A DNA stretch of 11,154 nt from Bacillota bacterium (GCA_023441125.1 JAEZQV010000025.1:1-11154), one strand, 5' to 3'. Shown: positions 1 to 7,709, numbered from the stretch's first letter. The notes: generated by a model from the letters alone, not told the origin. Translations and numbers: made by a program.

Positions 1-415
1 CCAGACTGGTTGGGGCCATTTGACCGCCTGTCATGCCATAAATGGCATTATTAACAAAAATAGTGGTGATTTTTTCGCCTCTGGCCGCGGCATGCACGAT
101 TTCTGCGCAGCCGATAGCGGCCAAGTCGCCATCACCCTGATAGGTGAAGACTACGGCGTCGGGATGAACCCGTTTTACGCCGGTGGCGACAGCCGGCGCG
201 CGGCCGTGGGCAGCCTCAAACGCATCGAAATTGAAATATTCATAAGCCAGCACGGAACCGCCTACCGGCGCAACCCCGATGGCCTTATCCCGGACATCAA
301 GTTCGTCAAGCACTTCGGCAACCAGACGGTGGATGATTCCATGGTGACAACCCGGGCAATAGTGAAAAGCAACATCCTTTAAACCCTTCGGCCGGGAAAA
401 GATTTTCTCTGTCAT
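1..415 (-). CDS. vorA: 2-oxoacid:ferredoxin oxidoreductase beta subunit (TPP-binding), partial
   Basis: My own reading of the minus strand from ATG 415 stays open to the window edge and gives 138 residues of the thiamine-pyrophosphate subunit; the C-terminal part lies outside. The subunit carries TPP/Mg and works with the alpha subunit to decarboxylate a branched-chain or other 2-oxoacid to acyl-CoA while reducing ferredoxin. Visible are CPGC (residues 20-23), the TPP/Mg stretch GDGD (94-97) and [11 protein letters not shown] (122-132), in the order normal for the family. The CPGC is followed by HHG where I would expect GHG. A GGAGG lies 9 bases before the ATG, and only one base separates it from the vorB stop, so the two are co-translated. 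Family assignment is firm. The substrate (2-oxoisovalerate versus 2-oxoglutarate) is not decided by the sequence. Confidence 0.9.
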   Translation of the reverse strand, partial: MTEKIFSRPKGLKDVAFHYCPGCHHGIIHRLVAEVLDELDVRDKAIGVAPVGGSVLAYEYFNFDAFEAAHGRAPAVATGVKRVHPDAVVFTYQGDGDLAAIGCAEIVHAAARGEKITTIFVNNAIYGMTGGQMAPTSL

Positions 416-416
416 C

Positions 417-1484
417 TCATCGGCCCTCCTTGCCGTGAAAGATACCGGTAATCTGTTCATAGACCGCTTTGGGGCTGGGCATCATACCGCCGGCGCGTCC
501 ATAAAAATATACCGGTTTTGCGCCATTAACAGCCAGGCGTACATCTTCGATCATCTGACCAGCGCTTAATTCGAGGGTTAAAAAAGCCTTGGCGGTATTT
601 GCCAGAGCGGCAAGTGGTTTCTCCGGAAAGGGCCATAAGGTTATGGGGCGCAGCATGCCTACCTTTAGCCCCTGGCTTCTGGCCTTTTCCATGGCTGAGC
701 GGGCTATCCGGGAGGTAATGCCGTAGGCTACCAATACCAGTTCCGCATCAGCCGTGTAGAGCTCTTCATAACGCACTTCCTGGGCGCTAACCTGCGCGTA
801 CTTCTTTTGCAGATGAATATTATGCTGCTCCAGCTTTTCCGGCTGTAAATGCAGTGAATTGATGATATTAGACTCGGTACGGCCTCGCAGGCCGGTAGCG
901 GCCCAGGGTTTGTGAACCGGCTGGGCAGCGCTGGTACTGAATTCAACCGGTTCCATCATTTGTCCCAGGGCGCCGTCGCCTAAGATCATAACCGGATTGC
1001 GGTATTTATCGGCCAGGTCGAAAGCCAAAACGGTGGTATTTACCATCTCCTGTACCGAATTGGGCGCCAGGACGATGTTGCGGTAGTCACCGTGGCCACC
1101 GCCTTTAGTAGCCTGAAAATAATCGGATTGCGCCGGTTGAATGCCGCCTAAGCCGGGACCGCCGCGGACAATATTGACAATAACACAGGGAAGCTCGGCG
1201 CCGGCGATATAGGAAATCCCTTCCATCTTTAAACTGATTCCCGGACTTGAGGACGAGGTCATTACTCTGGCGCCGGCGCCGGCTGCACCGTAAACCATGT
1301 TAATGGCAGCCACTTCACTTTCTGCTTGCAGAAATACGCCATCAATCTGCGGCATCCGTTTGGCCATATATTCAGTCAGCTCTGTTTGCGGCGTTATCGG
1401 ATAGCCAAAGTAATGACGGCAGCCGGCAACAATTGCAGCTTCTCCAATGGCCTCATTGCCTTTCATTAAAATTTTTTCAGCCAC
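417..1484 (-). CDS. vorB: 2-oxoacid:ferredoxin oxidoreductase alpha subunit (VorB type)
   Basis: Alpha subunit of a multi-subunit 2-oxoacid:ferredoxin oxidoreductase, closest to 3-methyl-2-oxobutanoate (ketoisovalerate) oxidoreductase VorB; cytoplasmic, oxygen-sensitive complex. I take the GTG at 1484 as start (355 aa): GGGGAG sits 8 bases upstream and the protein then begins [17 protein letters not shown], as relatives do. An ATG two codons earlier is only 2 bases from that Shine-Dalgarno. Family landmarks are GYPITP (27-32), the conserved Glu57 in [23 protein letters not shown] (76-82) and the glycine-rich RGGPGLGG (about 107-114). Length is typical for the 3/4-subunit enzymes. It lies 5 bases after the ferredoxin gene and 1 base before the beta gene. 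Paralogues using 2-oxoglutarate (KorA) look similar, so the substrate is inferred. Confidence 0.9.
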   Translation of the reverse strand: MAEKILMKGNEAIGEAAIVAGCRHYFGYPITPQTELTEYMAKRMPQIDGVFLQAESEVAAINMVYGAAGAGARVMTSSSSPGISLKMEGISYIAGAELPCVIVNIVRGGPGLGGIQPAQSDYFQATKGGGHGDYRNIVLAPNSVQEMVNTTVLAFDLADKYRNPVMILGDGALGQMMEPVEFSTSAAQPVHKPWAATGLRGRTESNIINSLHLQPEKLEQHNIHLQKKYAQVSAQEVRYEELYTADAELVLVAYGITSRIARSAMEKARSQGLKVGMLRPITLWPFPEKPLAALANTAKAFLTLELSAGQMIEDVRLAVNGAKPVYFYGRAGGMMPSPKAVYEQITGIFHGKEGR

Positions 1485-1489
1485 GTACA

Positions 1490-1705
1490 TCACTCCCCTT
1501 TGTCTTTATGAATCTCAATAACCACGTCCGGACAGGTTTTGGCGCAGAGCGCACACCCTACACATTTGGCTTCATCAATGCAGGTAGCCGGCCGGTAGCC
1601 TTTACTGTTAAACCGGTCGGCAAGTACAACAATTTTATGCGGGCATGCTACCGTACAGAGTTCACAGCCTTTGCAGCGTTCTTCGTTGAATACGGGTTTT
1701 GGCAT
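1490..1705 (-). CDS. 2-oxoacid:ferredoxin oxidoreductase delta subunit, 2x[4Fe-4S] ferredoxin
   Basis: A 71-residue bacterial-type ferredoxin with two Cys-x2-Cys-x2-Cys-x3-Cys-Pro sets (Cys 11, 14, 17, 21 and 48, 51, 54, 58), each expected to bind a [4Fe-4S] cluster; Cys42 is extra. It would pass electrons from the TPP site to free ferredoxin. The ATG at 1705 is chosen because GGGAGGGA lies just upstream; the open frame continues 25 codons further, but those residues do not resemble ferredoxin. As first gene of the delta-alpha-beta set it matches the VorD/KorD arrangement. A weak promoter (TACAAT at 1748-1743) could serve it. The gene name depends on the substrate of the complex, so none is given. 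Confidence 0.88.
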   Translation of the reverse strand: MPKPVFNEERCKGCELCTVACPHKIVVLADRFNSKGYRPATCIDEAKCVGCALCAKTCPDVVIEIHKDKGE

Positions 1706-1742
1706 ACGGTTCCCTCCCTTTGTTTTCAATTCATTCAGGAAC

Positions 1743-1768
1743 ATTGTATCCAGTACACAACTATAATA
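1743..1768 (-). promoter_or_regulatory. possible promoter of the vor operon
   Basis: On the minus strand TACAAT (1748-1743) matches the -10 consensus at 5 of 6 positions. The best -35 is a poor TTGATT, with a spacer near 19 bases. It lies after the pduL terminator and about 38 bases before the ferredoxin ATG, where a promoter is needed. Sequence support alone is weak. Confidence 0.3.
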
Positions 1769-1771
1769 ATC

Positions 1772-1804
1772 AAACCCCATGTCGTTCTGTACAACACGGG
1801 GTTT
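1772..1804 (-). terminator. rho-independent-like terminator after pduL
   Basis: The arms 1772-1782 and 1794-1804 form an 11-base-pair stem (AAACCCC core, one G-U pair) around an 11-base loop, starting 19 bases after the pduL stop. On the minus strand it is followed by a moderately T-rich stretch (TTTGATTATTAT). The plus strand also has T-rich sequence after the stem (TTTAAATTT), so it could work in both directions. It separates the aminotransferase-ASCH-pduL unit from the vor operon. Confidence 0.6.
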
Positions 1805-1823
1805 AAATTTACCAGAGCTATTC

Positions 1824-2396
1824 CTATTTTACGAGTTCAACCGTGTCGCCGGTATTGACCTTAGCCGCATTGCCTTCATCTGTGTCAAGATGACATTCCA
1901 GCTTGAAACTGTCACTGACTCTTGCTAAAACATTGTCAAATATCAGACCGCGCTCACCGCCACAGCGAACTTTGACAACATCCTTGTCTTTCAGTCCGAG
2001 GTCAGCAGCATCGGCAATCGTCATATGAATATGACGACAGGCGGCAATAACGCCATCTTCGATTTTGACTTCGCCTTTAGGTCCGACAATGGTAATTCCG
2101 GGAGAGCCTTTTAAATCACCGGAATCACGGACCGGCGGTTTGACCCCGAGCTTGAGGGCATCGGTAAGGGCAATTTCGATCTGCGTTTGTTTACGTTCCG
2201 GACCCAGAATACGAACCTTTTTGAAAGAACCTTTTTCTGTGACTAAATCTACCTGCTCTTCACAGGCAAATTGGCCAGGCTGGGACAGGTCTTTTTTTAC
2301 AGTCAGCTGATATCCTTCACCAAACAGGATATCAAGATGCTCACGCGACACATGCACGTGACGGGCGGAAATACCTACCGGAATTGCTTTAGACAT
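1824..2396 (-). CDS. pduL: phosphate propanoyltransferase (PduL-type phosphotransacylase)
   Basis: PduL enzymes move an acyl group between CoA and phosphate (acyl-CoA + Pi to acyl-phosphate + CoA). They are unrelated to classical Pta. The 190-residue protein has the two-barrel layout: RHVH at 12-15, RHIHM at 121-125 and a C-terminal His169, the His pairs that bind two zinc ions in the family. It begins directly with MSKAIPVGISARHVH, so the N-terminal encapsulation peptide of microcompartment PduL is absent; a cytosolic, housekeeping role is inferred, as in acetogens. The ATG at 2396 has AAGGAG 11 bases upstream; an in-frame GTG at 2408 directly abuts that Shine-Dalgarno and is unlikely. It is the last gene before the terminator at 1772-1804. 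The vor operon downstream could supply its acyl-CoA. Confidence 0.92.
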   Translation of the reverse strand: MSKAIPVGISARHVHVSREHLDILFGEGYQLTVKKDLSQPGQFACEEQVDLVTEKGSFKKVRILGPERKQTQIEIALTDALKLGVKPPVRDSGDLKGSPGITIVGPKGEVKIEDGVIAACRHIHMTIADAADLGLKDKDVVKVRCGGERGLIFDNVLARVSDSFKLECHLDTDEGNAAKVNTGDTVELVK

Positions 2397-2414
2397 GAAA
2401 ATATGCACTCCTTT

Positions 2415-2435
2415 ATTATATTAAATTATATTATA
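2415..2435 (-). promoter_or_regulatory. possible -10 cluster upstream of pduL
   Basis: The 43-base gap before pduL contains three perfect TATAAT hexamers on the minus strand (2435-2430, 2430-2425, 2420-2415). No good -35 is seen: the hexamer 17 bases upstream of the first is TTCCGA, 3 of 6. This may be an internal promoter for pduL or just AT-rich spacer. Confidence 0.3.
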
Positions 2436-2439
2436 CCAG

Positions 2440-2787
2440 CTACTCAATGATCTCGGAAAAATACACCACAGTTACGATATCACTTGCGGTAAGGGTTTTA
2501 TCATAAATGGACTGCAAAAAAGCCAGTAAATCATCGATGCTGGTAAGATCCGGGTTCTCCCCTTGCAAATCATCCATGGTCAGCTGGGATATTGGTTTTA
2601 CTAATACGCGGTCAATGGCAGCGGTAAATATTCTTTTCTTTTGGGAAAAGCGTTTGCCGACAGTAACCCATACTATGTCGCCTTCAGAATATTTGTTGGT
2701 CTTGTCGCCAAGCCTTATGGTGCATATTTTACGGCGGCAAACCAACTGGCTGTGATAATTGGACGAATAAAAATTCAATGCCCTCAT
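2440..2787 (-). CDS. small ASCH/PUA-like domain protein
   Basis: A 115-residue protein that looks like a stand-alone ASCH domain, a PUA-like beta-barrel fold thought to bind RNA or nucleotides. Seen: an early CRRKICTIRLGDK segment (17-29) followed by KYSEGDIVWVTVGKR (32-46), the K-x-x-T-I-R ... G-D-x-V pattern of the fold. A polar middle with LTMDDL (69-74) and PDLTSIDDLLAFLQSIY (79-95) follows, then a strand-like end DIVTVVYFSEI. No signal peptide or membrane segment. The ATG has AGGAGG 8 bases upstream. It follows the aminotransferase by 19 bases and is probably co-transcribed. No catalytic function or RNA target can be read from the sequence; the fold call is by pattern only. Confidence 0.65.
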   Translation of the reverse strand: MRALNFYSSNYHSQLVCRRKICTIRLGDKTNKYSEGDIVWVTVGKRFSQKKRIFTAAIDRVLVKPISQLTMDDLQGENPDLTSIDDLLAFLQSIYDKTLTASDIVTVVYFSEIIE

Positions 2788-2806
2788 CCCAAAATCCTCC
2801 TATTCG

Positions 2807-3973
2807 CTAAGGTTTTATCCATTTTTTTATTCTGCGTACAGCTTCTGCCAGCCGTTCTTCGGGCTGCACCAGGGCTATGCGTACATACCCTTCGCCGCAA
2901 TTGCCAAAAGCACTGCCAGGGATAACAGCAACGCCGGCATTCTTTAACAATGACACAGTGAAGTCAAAAGATGACTGCTGGGTGGGTACCGGCGCCCACA
3001 CATACATGGAAGCTTTCGGCCGGTCTACCCGCCAGCCCAGCTCATTAAAGCCGTCGACAATGATATCCCGGCGCGCCTGATATTTTTTGGCGGTGATAGT
3101 GACGCAGTCCTGAGAGCCGGTCAGAGCAGCAATCGCTGCTTGTTGAAGCGGATAAAATATTCCGTAGTCAAAATTGGATTTTAAGCGTCCCAACAGGGAA
3201 ATTACTTTGGCATTGCCTACCACATAGCCAACCCTGCAGCCGGCCATATTGTAGGTTTTGGACAGGGAATTAAACTCAATAGCGATATCTTTGGCCCCGG
3301 GGATGGATAAAAAGCTATCCGGCCGATAGCCGTCAAATACCAGATCGCTGTACGCGAAATCATAGCATACCAAAATATGGTGCCGTTTGGCAAAGGCAAC
3401 CACCTGCTCTAAGAAGCTGCGCGGCGCTGTGGCCGCCAGTGGATTATTGGGATAATTTAAAATCATAATCTTGGCCCGCTTAAGCACTGTTTCGTCAATG
3501 GCGGCCAAGTCCGGCAGATAGCTATTTGCCGGACTTAGCGGCATACGATAGAGTTCGGCGCCGGCGATGAGCGGACCGGCGCTGAAAATTGGATAGCCAG
3601 GGTCTGGGACAAGGACTATATCCCCCGGATTAACCAGGCATAAAGCTATATGGGCCAGGCCCTCCTGTGAGCCAATGAGGGAATGAATTTCCGTTTCGGG
3701 ATCAAGGTCAACGCCGAATTTACTGTGATACCAGTGGGCAATGGCGTTTAACAGCTCGGGTTGCCCTTTGGATAACGTATAACCATAATTAAAACAGCAA
3801 TCGGCAGCATCCTTTAATGCCTCTACAATGTGTGGTGCTGGTGCCATATCCGGACTGCCAATACTCAAGGTAATAACATCTTTACCAGCGGCAACTTCGG
3901 CTTTGCGCATATCATCCACTTGGGTAAAAATGGCTGAAGTTAATGCCTGCATACGGTTGGCTTGCTCAAACAT
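2807..3973 (-). CDS. class I/II PLP-dependent aminotransferase (DapL/AlaC-like)
   Basis: Fold-type I aminotransferase of 388 residues, near the length of the shorter LL-diaminopimelate aminotransferase group. The PLP lysine is Lys239 in SLSKTYNMAG; Asp205 (CYDFAYSD) should contact the pyridine nitrogen; Asn177 lies in YPNNP. The stretch after YPNNP reads LAATA rather than the usual TGA. Other landmarks are SIGSPD (38-42), GSQEGLAH (101-108) and PDPGYP (124-128). The ATG at 3973 has GGAGGGG 5 bases upstream; an earlier in-frame ATG 7 codons back spans that site. Candidate reactions are LL-diaminopimelate synthesis (lysine/peptidoglycan) or, from its place beside MTA salvage genes, the last transamination of methionine salvage. 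The sequence does not choose. It likely has its own promoter (4031-4059) and leads into the ASCH gene. Confidence 0.82.
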   Translation of the reverse strand: MFEQANRMQALTSAIFTQVDDMRKAEVAAGKDVITLSIGSPDMAPAPHIVEALKDAADCCFNYGYTLSKGQPELLNAIAHWYHSKFGVDLDPETEIHSLIGSQEGLAHIALCLVNPGDIVLVPDPGYPIFSAGPLIAGAELYRMPLSPANSYLPDLAAIDETVLKRAKIMILNYPNNPLAATAPRSFLEQVVAFAKRHHILVCYDFAYSDLVFDGYRPDSFLSIPGAKDIAIEFNSLSKTYNMAGCRVGYVVGNAKVISLLGRLKSNFDYGIFYPLQQAAIAALTGSQDCVTITAKKYQARRDIIVDGFNELGWRVDRPKASMYVWAPVPTQQSSFDFTVSLLKNAGVAVIPGSAFGNCGEGYVRIALVQPEERLAEAVRRIKKWIKP

Positions 3974-4030
3974 GGTTGCCCCTCCAATAGACACGGTATA
4001 GAGTAAGTTACAAGTTAAACGTAGTTATAT

Positions 4031-4059
4031 AGTATTAGTATTCAATACTTTCATGGCAA
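4031..4059 (-). promoter_or_regulatory. likely promoter with palindromic operator-like site
   Basis: Minus strand: TTGCCA (4059-4054, 5 of 6 to the -35 consensus), a 17-base spacer and AATACT (4036-4031, 4 of 6 to the -10). A perfect 13-base palindrome AGTATTCAATACT (4037-4049) fills the spacer, and AGTATT is repeated in tandem at 4031-4036. A repressor bound there would block RNA polymerase. It lies in the 117-base gap between mtaD and the aminotransferase, where no terminator hairpin was seen, so some readthrough from mtaD remains possible. Confidence 0.4.
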
Positions 4060-4090
4060 ATCCTGTCTTACGATACCTGAAAATATAATT

Positions 4091-5380
4091 TTATTTAGTG
4101 TTGGCGCCAGTAACCAAACGCAGGCCCCGGCGGTTAACCTCCGCCAGCAGGCGTTCTTCATCGATGGTAGTAAGGTTGTAATTATCCAGCAGAATTTTAC
4201 CGTCGACAATTACCGTATGCACGTCCCGGGCATTGGCTGCGTAGGTTAACAGGGATAAGGCGTCGTGACGGGGATACCAGTACGGTTGTTGCATATCAAA
4301 AATTGTAATGTCAGCCTTATAAGCAGTAGCCAGCCGGCCGGTAACCTGACCCAGACCCAGCGCGCCGGCTCCCTGCACGGTAGCCATGGTGACGGCTGTA
4401 TTGGCCGGAACAGCCAATGGGTCCAGGCGATGAACCTTATGCAGCATGGCGGCCAGCCGGAGTTCTTCGAGCATATCCAAATTGTTGTTGCTGGCAGCAC
4501 CGTCGGTACCCAGCCCCACACAGAGGCCGGCATGAAGCATATCGGGAACAGGCGCCACGCCGCTGGCCAGTTTCATATTGCTGCCCGGATTGTGGGCTAC
4601 CCGGACTTGCTTTTCTTGCATGAGGGCGATATCTTCCGGCGACACATGGACACAATGGGCCGCCAGTACACCGTGGTCAAGGACGTCAAGCTCCGCCATC
4701 AAAGCCATTGGCGATTTGCCGTATTGCTTTTTACAATCGGCTACTTCCTGGGCTGTTTCTGCCAGGTGAATATGAATTTCTGCGCCTAACTTTCCGGCCA
4801 GGGCAGTGACTTTTTTCAGATAATCGGGTGGACAGGTATAGGGGGCATGGGGCCCGAGCATGACCGTAATTTTTCCATCGGCCCCATTATGCCATTCTTT
4901 ATAGAAATTTTCGCTTTCGGCAAGTGCCTGACTGGCCGTGGGGGCCACTCCGGCCATGCCTCTGGCTAAAACGGCGCGAATACCGCTTTCCGCAACGGCC
5001 CTGGCCACTTCGGGCATAAAAAAGTACATGTCGGCAAAACAGGTTGTGCCTGACTTTACCATTTCTGCTATCGCCAACTGTGTTCCCCAGTATACATCTT
5101 CGGCGGTCAGGTTTTCTTCGGCCGGCCAGATTTTGGTTTGCAGCCAGTCCATCAGCAGCATGTCGTCGGCAAAACTGCGAAACAGCGTCATGGCGGCATG
5201 GGTATGGGTGTTGATAAATCCGGGTATTATCAGTTTATTGTGGCAGTCAATGCTTCGCTCTGCCGCCTCTGTGACCGTTCCTAGCTGGGCAATCACCGAG
5301 CCGCGGACAGCCACGTCGGTTTGGCGCACCTGGCCGTCGGCGCATAAGACATTACCGCCCTTAAGTACAAGGTTTAGCAT
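4091..5380 (-). CDS. mtaD: 5-methylthioadenosine/S-adenosylhomocysteine deaminase
   Basis: Amidohydrolase-superfamily deaminase that converts MTA to methylthioinosine and SAH to S-inosylhomocysteine, releasing ammonia; cytoplasmic. At 429 residues it has the family length. Metal ligands are visible: His59 and His61 in THTHAAM, His205 in HIHLAET and Asp293 in GTDGAASNNNLDM. Glu208 of HLAET is the likely proton shuttle, with His178 (GPHAPYTC) and His242 near the substrate. The ATG has GGAGG 6 bases upstream and lies 27 bases after the AhcY-family stop, as last gene of the salvage operon. Relatives include guanine deaminase and other amidohydrolases, but the THTHAAMTLFRS and SNNNLDM signatures fit MTA/SAH deaminase well. 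It is the key partner for the Asn-type phosphorylase and the HxExK hydrolase upstream. Confidence 0.92.
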   Translation of the reverse strand: MLNLVLKGGNVLCADGQVRQTDVAVRGSVIAQLGTVTEAAERSIDCHNKLIIPGFINTHTHAAMTLFRSFADDMLLMDWLQTKIWPAEENLTAEDVYWGTQLAIAEMVKSGTTCFADMYFFMPEVARAVAESGIRAVLARGMAGVAPTASQALAESENFYKEWHNGADGKITVMLGPHAPYTCPPDYLKKVTALAGKLGAEIHIHLAETAQEVADCKKQYGKSPMALMAELDVLDHGVLAAHCVHVSPEDIALMQEKQVRVAHNPGSNMKLASGVAPVPDMLHAGLCVGLGTDGAASNNNLDMLEELRLAAMLHKVHRLDPLAVPANTAVTMATVQGAGALGLGQVTGRLATAYKADITIFDMQQPYWYPRHDALSLLTYAANARDVHTVIVDGKILLDNYNLTTIDEERLLAEVNRRGLRLVTGANTK

Positions 5381-5407
5381 AGCGGGGCCTCCTTTAGCCT
5401 CTTTATA

Positions 5408-6649
5408 TTAAGCGTTACGCAGATATTCCTCCTGAGCGGGGCTAAGCCGGTCAATGCTGAAGCCCATGGCATTGAGTTTAAGGGCTGCGATCCGGTTGTC
5501 CATTTCAGCCGTAACGGTATGTACTTTATTTTCCATGGCGCCATGATTTTGGGCAATGTGCAGCACAGCCAGGGTTTGCATGGCGAACGACAAATCCATG
5601 ATTTCGGTGGGATGACCGTCACCGGCGGCAAGATTGACTAACCGCCCTTCGGCGAGAAGATACAGTTTGCGTCCGTCGGCCAGCAAAAATTCTTCAATAT
5701 TTTTCCGTACCACCCGTCTGGTCTTAGCCAAAGCCGCTAACTCTTCCTTATTGATTTCCACATCAAAGTGCCCGGCGTTGGCCATGATGGCGCCCGGCTT
5801 CATAACCTCCATATGTTCCCGGCGGATAACATCCTTGCAGCCTGTCAGGGTTACGAAGATATCGCCTCTGGCGGCTGCCGCCTGCATCGGCAGGACGGTG
5901 AACCCGTCAAATACGGCTTCAATGGCCTTGATGGGGTCGATTTCGGTAACAATTACATTGGCGCCCAGGCCCTTGGCCCGCATGGCCACGCCTTTACCGC
6001 ACCAGCCATAACCGGCAACCACCACTGTTTAGCCGGTTACTGTCAGGTTGGTAGTCAGCATGATTCCATCCCAGGTAGACTGGCCGGTACCATAGCGGTT
6101 ATCAAATAAATATTTGCAATAGGCGTCATTGACCGCAATCATGGGGAACTTTAAGCGTCCGGCATCCGCTAAGGCCCTTAACCGGATGACCCCGGTTGTC
6201 GTCTCTTCCGAACCGCCCAGAATGTTGCCAAGCAGTTCGCTGCGCCGGCCGTGGAGTAAAGATACCAAATCGCCGCCGTCGTCCACAATGATATCTGGCT
6301 TGGTATCCAGGGCCTTATGCAGAAACTCTTCATACTCCTCGGCTGTCGTGTTGTACCAGGCAAATACCTTGACCCCCTGGGAAGCTAAGGCGGCGGCCAC
6401 ATCATCCTGGGTGGAAAGCGGATTGCTGCCGGTTACCGCCACATTGGCGCCGGCGTTTTTCAGCACCAGGGCGAGATACGCCGTTTTCGCTTCCAGATGC
6501 ATGGTAATTACCAGGTTTTTTCCGGCTAACGGCTTGGTTTGTGATAGCTCGTCATTCAGAATATTAAGGACAGGCATAAATTCCCTGACCCAGTTTATCT
6601 TATCCATTCCCTGCGGGGCTAAGTTAATGTCACGAATCATTGATTCCAT
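5408..6649 (-). pseudogene. ahcY: S-adenosyl/S-inosyl-homocysteine hydrolase interrupted by in-frame TAA
   Basis: NAD-dependent AhcY-family enzyme that splits SAH (or SIH) to homocysteine plus nucleoside. From ATG 6649 (AAGGAG 8 bases upstream) the frame gives 206 residues, a TAA at 6031-6029, then 206 more in the same frame. Before the stop: HLEAK (51-55), VDDGGD (122-127), SEETTTG (147-153), and [13 protein letters not shown] with the expected catalytic Lys179, Asp183 and Asn184. After it: VVVAGYGWCGKG, the NAD Rossmann motif, then AGHFDVE and LLAEGRLVNLAAGDGHP. The stop replaces a position that is normally Lys (G-K-x-V-V-V), so AAA to TAA explains it; no frameshift is seen. The form is the short Thermotoga/archaeal one without the C-terminal Lys-Tyr tail. 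Either a true nonsense mutation, a sequence error, or two separately made halves (GTG at 6025, no ribosome-binding site). mtaD follows. Confidence 0.85.
6029..6031 (-). other. in-frame TAA stop within ahcY
   Basis: TAA occupies codon 207 of the AhcY frame, directly before the NAD-binding GYGWCGKG motif. Homology continues without a gap on both sides. One base change (A to T in a Lys AAA codon) would account for it. TAA is not a selenocysteine or pyrrolysine codon, so recoding is not expected. Confidence 0.9.
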
Positions 6650-6665
6650 GCGTAAAACTCCTTCC

Positions 6666-7709
6666 TTACTTGCACAATATTGATAATTGCTGTATGGCTT
6701 GGTCATAGGGCGCGCGCAACAGCCCGTGCTCGGTGATAATGGCGGTTATTAACGCCTGGGGAGTCACATCGAACGCGGGATTAAACACCTGTACGCCTTG
6801 CGGGGCCACACAGTTTCCCCCGAACGAGGTAACTTCGTCAGCCGACCGTTCTTCAATCGGTATATCGGCACCACTGGCAATGCAAAAATCAAAGGTGGAT
6901 GCCGGGGCTGCGACATAAAACGGGATACCGTGTTCTTTAGCCAGGACGGCGACGCTGTAAGTGCCGATTTTATTGGCTACATCGCCGTTGGCGGCAATGC
7001 GGTCCGCGCCGACAATAACTGCCTGCACCTGTTTGTTTTTCATCACCCAGCCGGCCATATTGTCGGTAATCAGGGTTACGGGAATGCCAGCCTGCATCAG
7101 CTCCCAGGCGGTAAGCCTGGCCCCCTGCAGGAGCGGCCTGGTTTCGTCGGCAAAAACTCTTGTAACATTGCCTTGCGCCCAGGCTTTGCGGATGACGCCG
7201 AGCGCAGTGCCAATATCTACCGTAGCCAGTGCGCCGGCGTTGCAATGGGTAAGAATGGAGGTTGGTTGTGTAAACAGGCTGGCGCCATAGGTTGCCATTC
7301 TGTCATTAACCGCTTTATCTTCCGCCGCAATGGCGATGGCTTCCTCTTCCAGCGCCGCGATGGCGGCCGCTGTGGCAGAACCTTCCGGTAAACGGTCCAG
7401 TACGGCCAGCATGCGGTCAATGGCCCAGAACAGATTAACCGCCGTCGGTCTGGTCTGACGCAGCGCCATAGCCGTTTGGGCTAATTGACACTTGAATTCG
7501 GGCAAGGCAAGTGCCGCCTGTTCGCGGGCCCCCAGTACCAGGGCGAAGGCCGCGGCCGCGCCGATAGCTGGCGCGCCGCGCACTTCCAGCCGGCGGATGG
7601 CTTCGGCTGCCCGCCGCCAGTCGTGACAGGTAATCGTCTCGACGCGATTTGGCAATAATGTCTGATTTAGCAAGGTAAGACAGTCATTCGACCATTCCAG
7701 TGTCCGCAT
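6666..7709 (-). CDS. mtnA: S-methyl-5-thioribose-1-phosphate isomerase
   Basis: Isomerises the aldose methylthioribose-1-phosphate to the ketose methylthioribulose-1-phosphate, the step after nucleoside phosphorolysis in methionine salvage. The 347-residue protein has the family's landmarks: VRGAPAIG (43-50), [13 protein letters not shown] (87-99), the catalytic Cys156 in [19 protein letters not shown] (215-223) and the catalytic Asp236 in [19 protein letters not shown]. These match Cys160 and Asp240 of the Bacillus enzyme allowing for an offset. The ATG at 7709 follows a GGGGGT about 10 bases upstream and lies 15 bases after the phosphorylase stop. The fold is shared with eIF2B subunits and 5-deoxyribose-1-phosphate isomerases, and such enzymes may also take 5-deoxyribose-1-phosphate. 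The later salvage genes (mtnB, mtnW/X or mtnC, mtnD) are not in this window. Confidence 0.93.
   Translation of the reverse strand: MRTLEWSNDCLTLLNQTLLPNRVETITCHDWRRAAEAIRRLEVRGAPAIGAAAAFALVLGAREQAALALPEFKCQLAQTAMALRQTRPTAVNLFWAIDRMLAVLDRLPEGSATAAAIAALEEEAIAIAAEDKAVNDRMATYGASLFTQPTSILTHCNAGALATVDIGTALGVIRKAWAQGNVTRVFADETRPLLQGARLTAWELMQAGIPVTLITDNMAGWVMKNKQVQAVIVGADRIAANGDVANKIGTYSVAVLAKEHGIPFYVAAPASTFDFCIASGADIPIEERSADEVTSFGGNCVAPQGVQVFNPAFDVTPQALITAIITEHGLLRAPYDQAIQQLSILCK

Noticed and set aside
20..382. Open frame on the plus strand at the left edge
   Set aside because: It lies opposite the TPP-binding oxidoreductase subunit, which has clear family motifs; the plus-strand protein has none.
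4265..4789. Long plus-strand frame of 174 codons
   Set aside because: It is antisense to mtaD, has no recognisable domain, and is explained by the codon composition of the real gene.
6029..6031. Programmed readthrough or recoding of the ahcY stop
   Set aside because: The codon is TAA, not TGA or TAG, and no downstream recoding stem was seen; a nonsense change or sequence error is simpler.
6129..7391. Several plus-strand frames opposite ahcY and mtnA
   Set aside because: Low-complexity Ser/Ala/Arg-rich translations without a convincing ribosome-binding site; shadows of the minus-strand genes.
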